Source of the DNA: Arthrobacter sp. ISL-95
GTDB lineage: Bacteria > Actinomycetota > Actinomycetes > Actinomycetales > Micrococcaceae
Direction of reading: 5' to 3'
DNA length: 64,000 nucleotides
NCBI RefSeq assembly: GCF_018613695.1
Contig: NZ_JAGGPR010000001.1
Location: 1 to 64,000, forward strand
Both the position numbers and the translations under genes were made by a program. The number at the start of each line of letters is the position of its first letter. Position 1 is the stretch's first letter. Below the pieces are notes generated by a model, which worked only from the letters and a program-made list of their open reading frames with translations, had not been told where the DNA came from and searched no databases. This document shows positions 1 to 7,598 of the stretch, one piece after another.

Positions 1-13
1 CTCCTGCAGCCAC
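1..13 (-). CDS. aceE: 5' end of a minus-strand gene, probably pyruvate dehydrogenase E1 (partial)
   Basis: Only the first codons are inside the window. On the minus strand a GTG at 13-11 is followed by codons for A-A-G, with an AAAGGAAGG ribosome binding site six bases upstream (about 20-28). The assignment to aceE is inference. The divergent pair DUF3052-ahpE next to it also lies beside aceE in mycobacteria, and an N-terminus beginning with Met/Val-Ala-Ala-Gly agrees with what I recall of Arthrobacter AceE. The strong ribosome binding site supports a real gene start; its identity cannot be proved from four codons. Confidence 0.42.
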
Positions 14-420
14 GTCCAACCTTCCTTTAGGCGCATGCATCGGCGCCTCAAGTCCGGCAGGGTAACTGCCCGTCGTGAACGCGTCGTGTGCGACATCTCT
101 GTTTCAACAGCCCGGTCGGATGCGCCGGGCAGGTCTTGTGAGCGCTTGGCTGCCTGTGGAACTTCACGGGGCGATCGCCCTGCAGCCGTAGCGCTCATGG
201 CCACTCTAGCTTTCTCGGCGTCGCGATGCGTAGCCGTGGGGCCCGAGGGGCGTTGTATGTCACACTCCCGCCGCCTCCGTGACGCAAAGCACGCAATCCT
301 TGTGGACTCGAAACACCGTGTGGAATGCGGAATATGGCCGCTGGCTGGGACAATGGCTTGAAGCACACGCCCAAAGGGTGTTGGCTGTTAGTAATGGAAG
401 TCACTGCAAAAGGAGGAAAC
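14..420. other. Intergenic region between divergent genes
   Basis: About 400 bases lie between the minus-strand gene start at 13 and the DUF3052 start at 421. It must hold the promoters of both. I see AGGAGG-type ribosome binding sites at each end, but no convincing -35/-10 pair, RNA gene or repeat. Short open frames here lack ribosome binding sites and recognisable sequence. Confidence 0.5.
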
Positions 421-840
421 GTGAGCGAGGCCGACGCCGCCACATCGGTAAAAGTGGCGGAAAGAATGGGTTTCAAAGATGGGGATCTGATTCAGGAACG
501 CGGCTACGACGACGACGTCGATTTCGACTTGCGTGACGACATCGAAGATGTCACAGGCTCCGAGTTGTTGGATGAAGATGATCATGACGTCGTAGATGCT
601 GTTGTTTTCTGGTGGCGGGACGGCGACGGTGACCTTGTTGATGCCCTCATGGATTCGCTCACCAACCTGAAGGAAGGCGGAGTTGTTTGGGTGCTGACCC
701 CAAAGTCAGGCCGTGACAACTACGTATCTCCGGCGGATATCCAGGATGCCGCACCCACCTCCGGGCTGCACCTCACCACCTCGGCAGGCGTTTCAAAGGA
801 CTGGAGCGCCACTCGTTTGGTGCCCAAGAAGAACAAGTGA
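421..840 (+). CDS. DUF3052 family protein
   Basis: A 139-residue acidic protein of the DUF3052 family, which is confined to actinobacteria and has no established biochemical role. The GTG start at 421 is chosen because AAAGGAGGAAAC precedes it directly; an ATG at 325 in the same frame has no ribosome binding site. The N-terminal part carries the family-like phrase VAERMGFKDGD and an Asp/Glu-rich stretch (residues about 30-60). The C-terminal half (VVWVLTPKSGR and following) has the look of a small Rossmann-like fold. Its last four bases overlap the start of the peroxiredoxin gene, so the two are probably translated as a coupled pair. Mycobacteria keep the same pair beside aceE. Confidence 0.85.
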   Translation: MSEADAATSVKVAERMGFKDGDLIQERGYDDDVDFDLRDDIEDVTGSELLDEDDHDVVDAVVFWWRDGDGDLVDALMDSLTNLKEGGVVWVLTPKSGRDNYVSPADIQDAAPTSGLHLTTSAGVSKDWSATRLVPKKNK

Positions 841-1334
841 CCGAAGTCCAGCAGGCACCTGCCTCTGTGCTCGCTCCCAAAACAGGGCAGCTTGCACCGG
901 ATTTTGAACTGCTGAATCAGTACGGCGAGCCTGTTCGCTTGGCCGACTTTCGGGGCCGAAACGTTGTTGTCGTGTTCTTTCCCTTTGCCTTCTCCGGCAT
1001 TTGTACAGGGGAGCTCTGTGAGATTCGCGACAACATCGCTGCCTTCAAGGATACGAACGCCACGGTATTGGCTATTTCCGTAGACAGTAAGTTCGCCCAG
1101 CGGGCATACGCTGAGCACGAGCAGTTCGGCTTTGACCTGCTGGCAGACTTTTGGCCACATGGAGCGGTAGCAAGAAGCTACGGCGTCTTCGACGGGGCGA
1201 GTGGCATGGCGTTGAGGGGGACGTTCATCATCGACGCTGCGGGAGTTGTCCGCTATGTGGTTGTCAATCCACGAGGCCAGGCGCGGGACTTTGCCGAATA
1301 TCGTCGGGCGTTGTCGTCCTTGGCGGAGCAGTAG
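837..1334 (+). CDS. ahpE: AhpE-type peroxiredoxin
   Basis: A 165-residue thiol peroxidase that reduces hydroperoxides and peroxynitrite in the cytoplasm. The peroxidatic cysteine is C56 in PFAFSGICTGELC, and the DFWPHGAVARSYGVF block and GTFIID strand match the AhpE branch of the peroxiredoxins. A second cysteine, C61, lies five residues after C56, the spacing of the peroxidatic/resolving pair in BCP-type enzymes; from memory, M. tuberculosis AhpE lacks a Cys at this point. The GTG start at 837 overlaps the DUF3052 stop (GTGA), implying translational coupling. In AhpE enzymes mycothiol/mycoredoxin usually does the recycling. Confidence 0.9.
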   Translation: MTEVQQAPASVLAPKTGQLAPDFELLNQYGEPVRLADFRGRNVVVVFFPFAFSGICTGELCEIRDNIAAFKDTNATVLAISVDSKFAQRAYAEHEQFGFDLLADFWPHGAVARSYGVFDGASGMALRGTFIIDAAGVVRYVVVNPRGQARDFAEYRRALSSLAEQ

Positions 1335-1363
1335 TCGTGAGCCATCACAGCCCCGGAGTGGGA

Positions 1364-2293
1364 ATGACCGGGTTCGCCAGCATGGCGCCCGCGCCGGTGG
1401 CACAGCTGACTCCGCGGGAACTGGACGAACTGAGGGCTGCCTTGGATCTTCTTGGGGGTAAGCGCTTGACTGTTCTCACGGGCGCCGGGTTGAGTACCGA
1501 TTCCGGGATTCCTGACTACCGTGGCCCGGGCTCTGCGCCTCGGAACCCCATGACCTACCAGGAGTTCATTGGGAGTGAGGCCAGCCGTCGCCGCTATTGG
1601 GCACGGAACCACATTGGGTGGTCCCATCTCAGGCACGCCGATCCCAACGCCGGCCATGTTGCGGTGGCGCTCCTGGAGCGGCGCGGTTTGCTGACTGGTC
1701 TCATCACCCAAAATGTTGACAGGCTCCATGAGGACGCCGGAAGTGTCAACGTGGTGGATCTGCACGGCCGCTTTGACCAGGTGGTTTGTCTTGAAAACGG
1801 CCACACCTTCAGTAGGCGTTTGATTGCAGCGATCCTTGAAGAAATCAATCCCGGTTTCCTCGAAGCCGCGTTGGAGTCCGGAGTGGTGGAAATGGCACCC
1901 GATGCTGACGCTACAGTTGAGGATTCTGAGCTCATTACCTCGTTCGTTATGGCTGTTTGTCCCATATGCGGCGGAACGCTGAAGCCGGACTTTGTCTACT
2001 TCGGCGAGAACGTCCCCAAGGATCGTGTGGCCCGGGCTTACGAGATGGTGGACAACGCGGACGCCCTCTTGGTAGCGGGATCGTCGCTGACGGTTCAGAG
2101 TGGACTGCGCTTCGTCCGTCATTCAGCAAAAGCAGGAAAACCAGTGGTGATCATTAACCGGGGAACTACACGTGGGGATGAGTTTGCAGAGCTGAAACTG
2201 GATTTGGGAGTCAGCGGCGCGTTGGGCTACCTTGCACGCTCTTTGCCGGATCTTCCCCGGGCTCCTGAGCCGATTGGTGTTTCCCCTGGTTGA
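1364..2293 (+). CDS. Sir2-family NAD-dependent protein deacylase
   Basis: A 309-residue sirtuin that removes acyl groups from lysines using NAD+. The NAD-binding GAGLSTDSGIPDYRG (residues 40-54), TQNVD (115-119) and catalytic His134 in VDLHGRF are all present, as are CPIC (199-202) and the GSS motif near 240. The first half of the structural zinc site is abnormal: C142 is followed by Asn145 where the second cysteine of CxxC is expected. ATG 1364 has GGAG five bases upstream; GTG 1337, two bases after the ahpE stop and nine codons longer, is a real alternative. It probably belongs to the DUF3052-ahpE transcript. Confidence 0.87.
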   Translation: MTGFASMAPAPVAQLTPRELDELRAALDLLGGKRLTVLTGAGLSTDSGIPDYRGPGSAPRNPMTYQEFIGSEASRRRYWARNHIGWSHLRHADPNAGHVAVALLERRGLLTGLITQNVDRLHEDAGSVNVVDLHGRFDQVVCLENGHTFSRRLIAAILEEINPGFLEAALESGVVEMAPDADATVEDSELITSFVMAVCPICGGTLKPDFVYFGENVPKDRVARAYEMVDNADALLVAGSSLTVQSGLRFVRHSAKAGKPVVIINRGTTRGDEFAELKLDLGVSGALGYLARSLPDLPRAPEPIGVSPG

Positions 2294-2298
2294 TCATG

Positions 2299-2304
2299 TA
2301 GAGT
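2299..2304 (+). promoter_or_regulatory. Candidate -10 box for tRNA-Val
   Basis: TAGAGT lies 57 bases before the tRNA, just after the sirtuin stop. The same TAnnnT class of hexamer recurs in front of many genes in this window. No clear -35 element is visible. Confidence 0.4.
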
Positions 2305-2360
2305 CATTGTTCGTTGGTTGAAGCGCTGAGGAAGTTACGAAGCGCGGAGGCAGCGGTTTT

Positions 2361-2433
2361 GGGTCTTTAGCTCAGCTGGTAGAGCGCCACGTTTACACCG
2401 TGGATGTCATCGGTTCGATCCCGGTAGGACCCA
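2361..2433 (+). tRNA. tRNA-Val (anticodon UAC)
   Basis: A cloverleaf can be folded from the sequence: acceptor GGGTCTT pairs with AGGACCC, a D-arm contains AGCTCAGCTGGTAGAGC, the anticodon stem CCACG/CGTGG encloses the loop TTTACAC with anticodon TAC, and the T-arm contains GGTTCGATCC. The discriminator is A; the following bases are CCG, so the terminal CCA is not encoded and must be added by the CCA enzyme. It reads GUA and possibly GUG codons. A strong terminator follows directly. Confidence 0.97.
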
Positions 2434-2441
2434 CCGAATAA

Positions 2442-2486
2442 ACCCCGTCATTCAAGTCGTAAGGCTTGGACGGCGGGGTTTTTTGT
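2442..2486 (+). terminator. Rho-independent terminator after tRNA-Val
   Basis: An imperfect 16-bp stem (CCCCGTCATTCAAGTC against GGCTTGGACGGCGGGG) with a GTAA-type loop is followed by TTTTTT. Confidence 0.85.
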
Positions 2487-2545
2487 GTCTCCGTTTCCCG
2501 TCCATGACTCTTTTAATGTCGGAGCATCGCCCTACGGTTCATTCC

Positions 2546-2836
2546 ATGGAGCAGATATACATCCCCGCGGTTGAGCAAGGCGCACCGGCGGTAGTAGTGC
2601 GTGGAGGCCGGGAGTGGCGCATGGTGGTGGAACCTGTTCGATGGTTTGAGCGGGTTGCCTGGTGGGAGAAGTCCCGGCGGATGCCGCGAGGGCAGGGGCG
2701 GGTTGACGTTGAAGTCTGGCAGGTCCAGGTTCGCTTGGGAAACAACCTTGCGTCCGGCATCGCCACGTGGGAATTGGTGCGGGACGGTTCCGGTGGTGGC
2801 TGGTCCATCCGGGGCGAGGAACTCGCTGCGGCGTAG
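2546..2836 (+). CDS. Small basic protein, DUF6504-like
   Basis: About 96 residues from ATG 2546, or 106 from ATG 2516 in the same frame; neither start has a clear ribosome binding site. The order of motifs (an R-G-R-W type strand, then VRWFERVAWWE, then a W-x-V strand, then a final WELVRDGSGGGW) resembles the DUF6504 family of small actinobacterial proteins, often coded near DNA polymerase IV-type genes. No catalytic residues can be named. GC-rich third positions agree with real coding. It stands alone between the tRNA-Val terminator and a large hairpin. Confidence 0.6.
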   Translation: MEQIYIPAVEQGAPAVVVRGGREWRMVVEPVRWFERVAWWEKSRRMPRGQGRVDVEVWQVQVRLGNNLASGIATWELVRDGSGGGWSIRGEELAAA

Positions 2837-2856
2837 CCCTGGGCCGGGAAATGGAT

Positions 2857-2901
2857 GAGCTCTCCACCGCGACTATTGGGGGATGCCGCGGTGGAGAGCT
2901 C
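2857..2901 (+). terminator. Perfect 15-bp hairpin after the DUF6504-like gene
   Basis: GAGCTCTCCACCGCG is repeated exactly in inverted orientation 15 bases later. No U-tract follows on either strand, so this may be a transcript-stabilising or Rho-assisted end rather than a classic intrinsic terminator. Confidence 0.5.
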
Positions 2902-3013
2902 GAAGATGAATATACAGAGAACTTTTGGCTTTGAAAAGTATGGCCCCCTCCCAGGTCGGAAGTGCTGTCGGTTACCGCCCTGCTCCGCCTTCTTCATTCC
3001 ACTATGATGAGTA

Positions 3014-3033
3014 GTGTTCAGTAGATTGAACAC
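3014..3033 (+). promoter_or_regulatory. IclR-type operator upstream of iclR (site A)
   Basis: A perfect palindrome: GTGTTCA, six spacer bases, TGAACAC. It begins about six bases after a good -10 hexamer (TATGAT, 3003-3008), so it covers the predicted transcription start of the regulator gene and would suit autorepression. The core TGTTCA-N6-TGA is found again at 3920 and 8657. Confidence 0.7.
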
Positions 3034-3059
3034 TCTAATTGCGATGTTGAAGGAGAATC

Positions 3060-3854
3060 ATGGCTGATTCCCGCTCTCCCCGTTCCGAAGGGCTGGGTGC
3101 CTCATCGCCGGCGCCTGCCGTCACCCGTGCCGCTGCGGTGCTGGAGGCACTTGCAGCGTCGCCTTCAGGCCGCTTGACGCTCAGCGATCTTTCTCGTGAA
3201 CTTGGCATCCCCAAGTCGTCTACCTCGAACCTATTATTGGCCCTGGAAGAAGCTCGCCTCATCACCAGGCAGGGGGCGGACTTTGCCTTGGGCAGAAAGC
3301 TCGTTGAACTTGGAGCTGCCTATCTCAGCCGCCTCGACGAGGTCCAGGAGTTCTACAAATATTGCGAGCAGGCGCCCACACTCTCCGGGGAGACTGTGAG
3401 GATCGCGATGCTCGACGGCGACCACGTCATCTACCTAGCGAGATATGAGGGGCACCCTGCGGTCAGGTTGACGTCGAACATCGGCGACAAGATGCCTGTC
3501 TCGCTCTGCAGTGTGGGTAAAGCTCTGATTGCCCAGTTGCACGATCACGATATCGACTCAATGTTCCCGGATGGCATGGAGCTCCCAACCATGACTGCCA
3601 ACTCCCTTAAGTCCGCCGAGGAGCTCAAAGCGCAGATTTCTGTCATTCGTCAGCGGGGATATGCCTTCGAGGACGAAGAATCCACGGTGGGTGTGGTGTG
3701 TCTGGCTGTGCCGGTCCCCACTCATGGAGCCCATGGCCCCAGCCTTGGCCTCTCCGTGACGGCGCTCAAGGCCACCTACTCCGAAGAACAAGGTGCGCTC
3801 ATGGTCAAGGAATTGAAGGAGTTGGCGCGTTCCCTGGGCAACCCGATGGGCTAG
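3060..3854 (+). CDS. IclR-family transcriptional regulator
   Basis: A 264-residue regulator with an N-terminal winged helix (about 20-80: TLSDLSRELGIPKSSTSNLL is the recognition helix region) and the IclR effector-binding domain (about 100-260), which includes SLCSVGKALIA and the conserved RQRGYAFEDEES-GVVCLAVPV block. The ATG at 3060 has GAAGGAGA correctly spaced. Proteins of this family often control catabolism of small acids and sugars. A perfect palindrome sits at its own promoter and related sites precede the transporter at 4004 and the divergent dehydrogenase genes around 8.7 kb, so it probably controls all of them. The inducer is unknown; a sugar acid or hydroxy acid is my inference. 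Confidence 0.92.
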   Translation: MADSRSPRSEGLGASSPAPAVTRAAAVLEALAASPSGRLTLSDLSRELGIPKSSTSNLLLALEEARLITRQGADFALGRKLVELGAAYLSRLDEVQEFYKYCEQAPTLSGETVRIAMLDGDHVIYLARYEGHPAVRLTSNIGDKMPVSLCSVGKALIAQLHDHDIDSMFPDGMELPTMTANSLKSAEELKAQISVIRQRGYAFEDEESTVGVVCLAVPVPTHGAHGPSLGLSVTALKATYSEEQGALMVKELKELARSLGNPMG

Positions 3855-3919
3855 CCTTGCGATCTCCTGCTAAATAAATCTGATTACAACCTTGGCACTG
3901 AGTTCAACACGCTGTACGC

Positions 3920-3937
3920 TGTTCATCATAGTGATCT
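3920..3937 (+). promoter_or_regulatory. IclR-type operator upstream of the MFS transporter (site B)
   Basis: TGTTCA-TCATAG-TGATCT. It overlaps the expected start point downstream of a TACGCT -10 candidate (3915-3920). It shares TGTTCATCATA-TGA with site C at 8657, a 14-of-15 match, and the TGTTCA-N6-TGA core with site A. Confidence 0.6.
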
Positions 3938-4003
3938 TGGCGGTGATGCCATCACTATCTCGCTGGGCCAACGGGGGCCCGGGGTGATTTTGAGGGAGTG
4001 CTT

Positions 4004-5356
4004 GTGATAACTCGTGCAAATGAAAAGCTCGCAGCCGAGGCTGACGACGCTGTAGTTGAGCCGGAACAGCTCCGCAGGGCTACGTTGGCCAGCTCTGTAG
4101 GTTCCGCGCTGGAATACTACGACTTCTATATCTACGGCCTTGCGTCGGCGCTGATCTTCGGCCCGCTGTTCTTTTCACCGCTGGGCCCCGATGGTGCTCT
4201 CATTGCATCCTTCGCCACCTATGGTGTTGGCTTCGCTGCACGTCCCTTCGGTGGTTTGATCTTCGGCTACATCGGTGACCGCTTCGGCAGGAAGATGGTT
4301 CTCATCATGACCATCGCACTGATGGGAACAGCGAGCTTTGCCATTGGGCTGCTACCCACGTTCGAACAAGCTGGAATGCTCGGCGCTGTTCTGCTGGTCA
4401 CCCTTAGGATCATCCAGGGACTGGGAGCAGGGGCGGAGCAGGCCGGCGCAACAACCCTGATTTCGGAAGTTGCACCGCGCCGCCGTCGTGGGTTCTACGC
4501 TTCGCTGCCGTTCGTCGGCATCCAGCTGGGCACGCTCCTCGGTGCTGGAACTTTTGCGCTCATCGCGATGGCAGACAAGTCGGTCCTCCAAGGCTGGCTG
4601 TGGCGTGTGCCTTTCCTGGCCAGCTTCATTCTGATCGCAGTGGCCATCTTCATCCGTCTCAAGCTCAAGGAAACCCCTGCGTTCCAAGAGCTCGAGAAGC
4701 ACAAGAACGTGGTCAAGAACCCTATTGGCGCTCTCTGGAAGCACTCAAAGAAGAATGTGTTGCTTGGCATCGGTCTTCGCATGGGAGAGAACGGAAACTC
4801 TTCGATCTACTCCGCGCTGCTGGTCTCCTTCATGAGCATGCCGGCAGGTGTCTTTGCAGGCAACAACTCAATCGGTCCTGTCGGTTTGCTGATTGCCGCC
4901 GGCTTCGCCGCCGTCTTGGTGGTCACGTTCGGTGCACTGTCCGATAGGTTCGGTCGCGTTCCTGTCTACCGCTACGGTGCACTGTTCCAAGCGATCATCG
5001 CGGTCCCAGCCTTCTACCTGGTCACCTTGGGCAACGTCACATTGGTCTGGATTGTCATGGCGGTAGGCATCGCAATCGGTGTTCAGTCAATGCTCGGCCC
5101 CCAATGTCCGCTGCTGCCCGAACTTTTTGGATCGCAATACCGCTTCACCGGTGTCGCCATGAGCCGGGAGATCTCAGCGGTTCTGGCCGGTGGCCTGGCG
5201 CCGTTGCTGGGCGCGCTGATGTTGGCCGCCACCCATCACTCGTGGCTGGTCCTTGCCATCTATTCACTGGTCCTGGCGCTCATCTCCTTCGTGACCACGT
5301 TCTTCACGCCGGAGACTGCAGGCAGGGACCTGGTCAGCACCGAAGACGCGAAATAG
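4004..5356 (+). CDS. MFS transporter of the metabolite:H+ symporter (MHS) type
   Basis: A 450-residue inner-membrane protein with twelve predicted membrane segments. The N-terminal LASSVGSALEYYDFYIYGLAS, the loop GDRFGRK after segment 2, and the later SDRFGR repeat place it in the MHS branch (relatives of ShiA, KgtP, ProP), which imports organic acids or zwitterions with protons. GTG 4004 is preferred over GTG 3998 because GAGGGAG then sits five bases upstream. An IclR-type operator precedes it and a hairpin terminator follows, so it is probably a single-gene unit supplying the substrate for the neighbouring dehydrogenases. The substrate cannot be read from sequence. Confidence 0.88.
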   Translation: MITRANEKLAAEADDAVVEPEQLRRATLASSVGSALEYYDFYIYGLASALIFGPLFFSPLGPDGALIASFATYGVGFAARPFGGLIFGYIGDRFGRKMVLIMTIALMGTASFAIGLLPTFEQAGMLGAVLLVTLRIIQGLGAGAEQAGATTLISEVAPRRRRGFYASLPFVGIQLGTLLGAGTFALIAMADKSVLQGWLWRVPFLASFILIAVAIFIRLKLKETPAFQELEKHKNVVKNPIGALWKHSKKNVLLGIGLRMGENGNSSIYSALLVSFMSMPAGVFAGNNSIGPVGLLIAAGFAAVLVVTFGALSDRFGRVPVYRYGALFQAIIAVPAFYLVTLGNVTLVWIVMAVGIAIGVQSMLGPQCPLLPELFGSQYRFTGVAMSREISAVLAGGLAPLLGALMLAATHHSWLVLAIYSLVLALISFVTTFFTPETAGRDLVSTEDAK

Positions 5357-5406
5357 CTTCCCCAGGAGCAGCCAAGCGAAGCAACGCCTGACAACCAATA
5401 CCAACA

Positions 5407-5440
5407 GAGCGGCGCCCTCCATGCGGAGGGTGCCGCTCTT
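5407..5440 (+). terminator. Hairpin terminator after the MFS gene
   Basis: GAGCGGCGCCCTCC and GGAGGGTGCCGCTC form a 14-bp stem with one G-U pair around an ATGC loop. Only a short TT follows. Confidence 0.65.
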
Positions 5441-5532
5441 CCATGTCCGGGGACACAAAATGGGCGTGAAGAGCGTGATGGCAAAAGACGCGTGACAGTG
5501 CAGAATTGGTGCAGTGAATGAGGAGCGTGTGC

Positions 5533-7590
5533 ATGACGGCTACCAAGGGCCTCGCATCACCGGAAAGTCCTGGGCGGGTCCGGGCAGGCGGCCGGGGTAC
5601 TAATTTCCGGCCCGAGATTCAGGGCCTGCGTTCGCTGGCCGTGCTCATGGTTGTTTCGTACCACATCTGGTTCGGCCGGGTCTCTGGTGGGGTGGATGTT
5701 TTCCTGCTGATTTCGGCGTTCCTGATGACCCTGCAATTCGTGAGTCGCTACGAGGATGCCCGGCCGGTATCACTGGTGCGGCACTGGTTGCACCTGTTCT
5801 GGCGGCTGCTGCCTGCCGTCGTCGTGGTGTTGCTTGGAACGTTGGCGTCCACTTATGTGATCATTCCGCGCACGCGCTGGATTGAGATAGTCAGCCAAGG
5901 CTGGGCATCCCTGTTCTACGTTCAAAATTGGCTGCTTCAGCGGCAGGTAGTCAACTACTACGCGGCAGACCACAGCGTAGCGAGCCCTTTTCAGCATTTC
6001 TGGTCGCTGTCCATCCAAGGACAGGTGTTCATCATGTGGCCGGCCATCTTTGTTGCCACAGCCTGGCTGTGTCGGCGCCTCGGACTGCGGTATCGGGCTG
6101 TGCTGTTGGGAGTGTTCGGACTGGTTTTTGCCGTATCTCTGGCGTACTCGGTCTACTTCACGGCCGCCCATCAGGAACTGGCTTACTTCGATACCTTTGC
6201 CCGGCTGTGGGAGTTCGCCTTGGGCACCCTTGTGGCGCTGCTACTTCCGTATCTTCAGCCCGGCCGCGGTATGAGGAGCGTGCTGGGGTGGGTAGGAGTG
6301 GCGGCCATGTTGAGTTGCGGCGCTCTCCTTCAGGTCCAGACCGCCTTTCCCGGTTACGTAGCCCTGTGGCCGACGCTCGCAGCTGTAGCCGTCATCATTG
6401 CAGGACAATCGGGAAGCCGCTTCGGAGTTGACCGCATCCTTTCGTCCAAACTGTTGGTGGGGCTGGGATCTACCTCGTATGCCCTGTACCTGTGGCATTG
6501 GCCCCTGTTGGTGACCACTCTGGTATGGATGGGCAGGGATCATGCCGATGCTTTGACCGGTGCCTTGATTGTTGGTGCGTCCCTTTTGTTGGCGTTTCTC
6601 ACCACGCGGTTTGTGGAGCAGCCACTGCGTGCATGGAGGTGGCCGGAAGCGAAACGACGTCGCCTGGCTTTGGCTGTGTTGGTTTGCCTGGCAGTGGCTG
6701 CGGCCCCGATGGCGCAGTTTGGATTTCAACAGCAGGCGGAGAAGGACCTCATTGCCAAGCAGGGCGCCGAGGATAACCCCGGGGCGCGGGCTTTGCTGCC
6801 CGGCTACCTTGACCGGGTTGGCGAAGGCGCGCGAACACTGCCTACCCCTGAGCAGCTCCCGGAGGATTGGGGAAAACTGGATGGCCCATGTACCGGTGAC
6901 CTCCGGCCCTCGGATCCAGCGCTCTTTGCAGAGTGCCAGCAGAACGACGTCGGCGCTGACGCAGAGAAGACCGTTTTGGTCGTGGGTCAGTCCCATTCGC
7001 TGCAATGGCTCGGAGCAATCGGTCCGTTGGCAAAGGAACACCGCTGGCGTGTCCAATCCATCACGTTCGGCGCCTGCCCGTTCATGACCGAAACCGATGA
7101 GGTGGGGGACGAATGCAATGCCTTCAACAGGAACGTCCGGGAACACATCCGTGTCCATCGGCCGGATGCCGTCTTCCTGGTAGGCACGGCTGCTGTTCCC
7201 GACTCACCCGACGAGGACCTCACCTGGGGCCTTGACGAGTTGGTGGGTGAAATTACTGATCAAGGTGTGGAAGTTATCGCCATGCGGGACAATCCACGTT
7301 TCTCCTTCAGCCCCAGTGAATGTGCCATGGCTTCCGGAGTGGATGATCCGCATTGCCGCCCTGCCCTGTCCTCGGTGCTCGCAGAAACCAATCCGCTAAA
7401 CCAGTTGGAGGGCACGTTCACGGGGTTGTCGATCCTGGATATGACGGACCTGATCTGTGACGGGAGATCCTGCCCGGGCATCGTGGGCAACGTGTACGTC
7501 TACCTCGACGACAACCACCTCTCGAGCACGTACGTCAGGACGATGACCGAGACGTTGTCCGAGAGGTGGTTTGACGCCACTGGATGGTAG
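5533..7590 (+). CDS. Membrane acyltransferase with C-terminal SGNH domain (OafA/YrhL type)
   Basis: A 685-residue protein. The first about 380 residues form the multi-span acyltransferase-3 domain (FRPEIQGLRSLAVLMVVSYH, GGVDVFLLISAFL, HFWSLSIQGQ), and the C-terminal part is an extracytoplasmic SGNH esterase-like domain. Such proteins O-acetylate surface glycans. In the SGNH domain the nucleophile block reads GQSHS (about residue 485) where GDSH is usual, and the last block DDNHLS is intact. ATG 5533 has GAGGAG seven bases upstream; an ATG at 5518 lacks one. A CAGAAT -10 candidate lies at about 5502. It is flanked by the MFS terminator and a convergent gene, so it is probably monocistronic and unrelated to the sugar-acid genes. 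Confidence 0.88.
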   Translation: MTATKGLASPESPGRVRAGGRGTNFRPEIQGLRSLAVLMVVSYHIWFGRVSGGVDVFLLISAFLMTLQFVSRYEDARPVSLVRHWLHLFWRLLPAVVVVLLGTLASTYVIIPRTRWIEIVSQGWASLFYVQNWLLQRQVVNYYAADHSVASPFQHFWSLSIQGQVFIMWPAIFVATAWLCRRLGLRYRAVLLGVFGLVFAVSLAYSVYFTAAHQELAYFDTFARLWEFALGTLVALLLPYLQPGRGMRSVLGWVGVAAMLSCGALLQVQTAFPGYVALWPTLAAVAVIIAGQSGSRFGVDRILSSKLLVGLGSTSYALYLWHWPLLVTTLVWMGRDHADALTGALIVGASLLLAFLTTRFVEQPLRAWRWPEAKRRRLALAVLVCLAVAAAPMAQFGFQQQAEKDLIAKQGAEDNPGARALLPGYLDRVGEGARTLPTPEQLPEDWGKLDGPCTGDLRPSDPALFAECQQNDVGADAEKTVLVVGQSHSLQWLGAIGPLAKEHRWRVQSITFGACPFMTETDEVGDECNAFNRNVREHIRVHRPDAVFLVGTAAVPDSPDEDLTWGLDELVGEITDQGVEVIAMRDNPRFSFSPSECAMASGVDDPHCRPALSSVLAETNPLNQLEGTFTGLSILDMTDLICDGRSCPGIVGNVYVYLDDNHLSSTYVRTMTETLSERWFDATGW

Positions 7591-7598
7591 CTGCCGGC

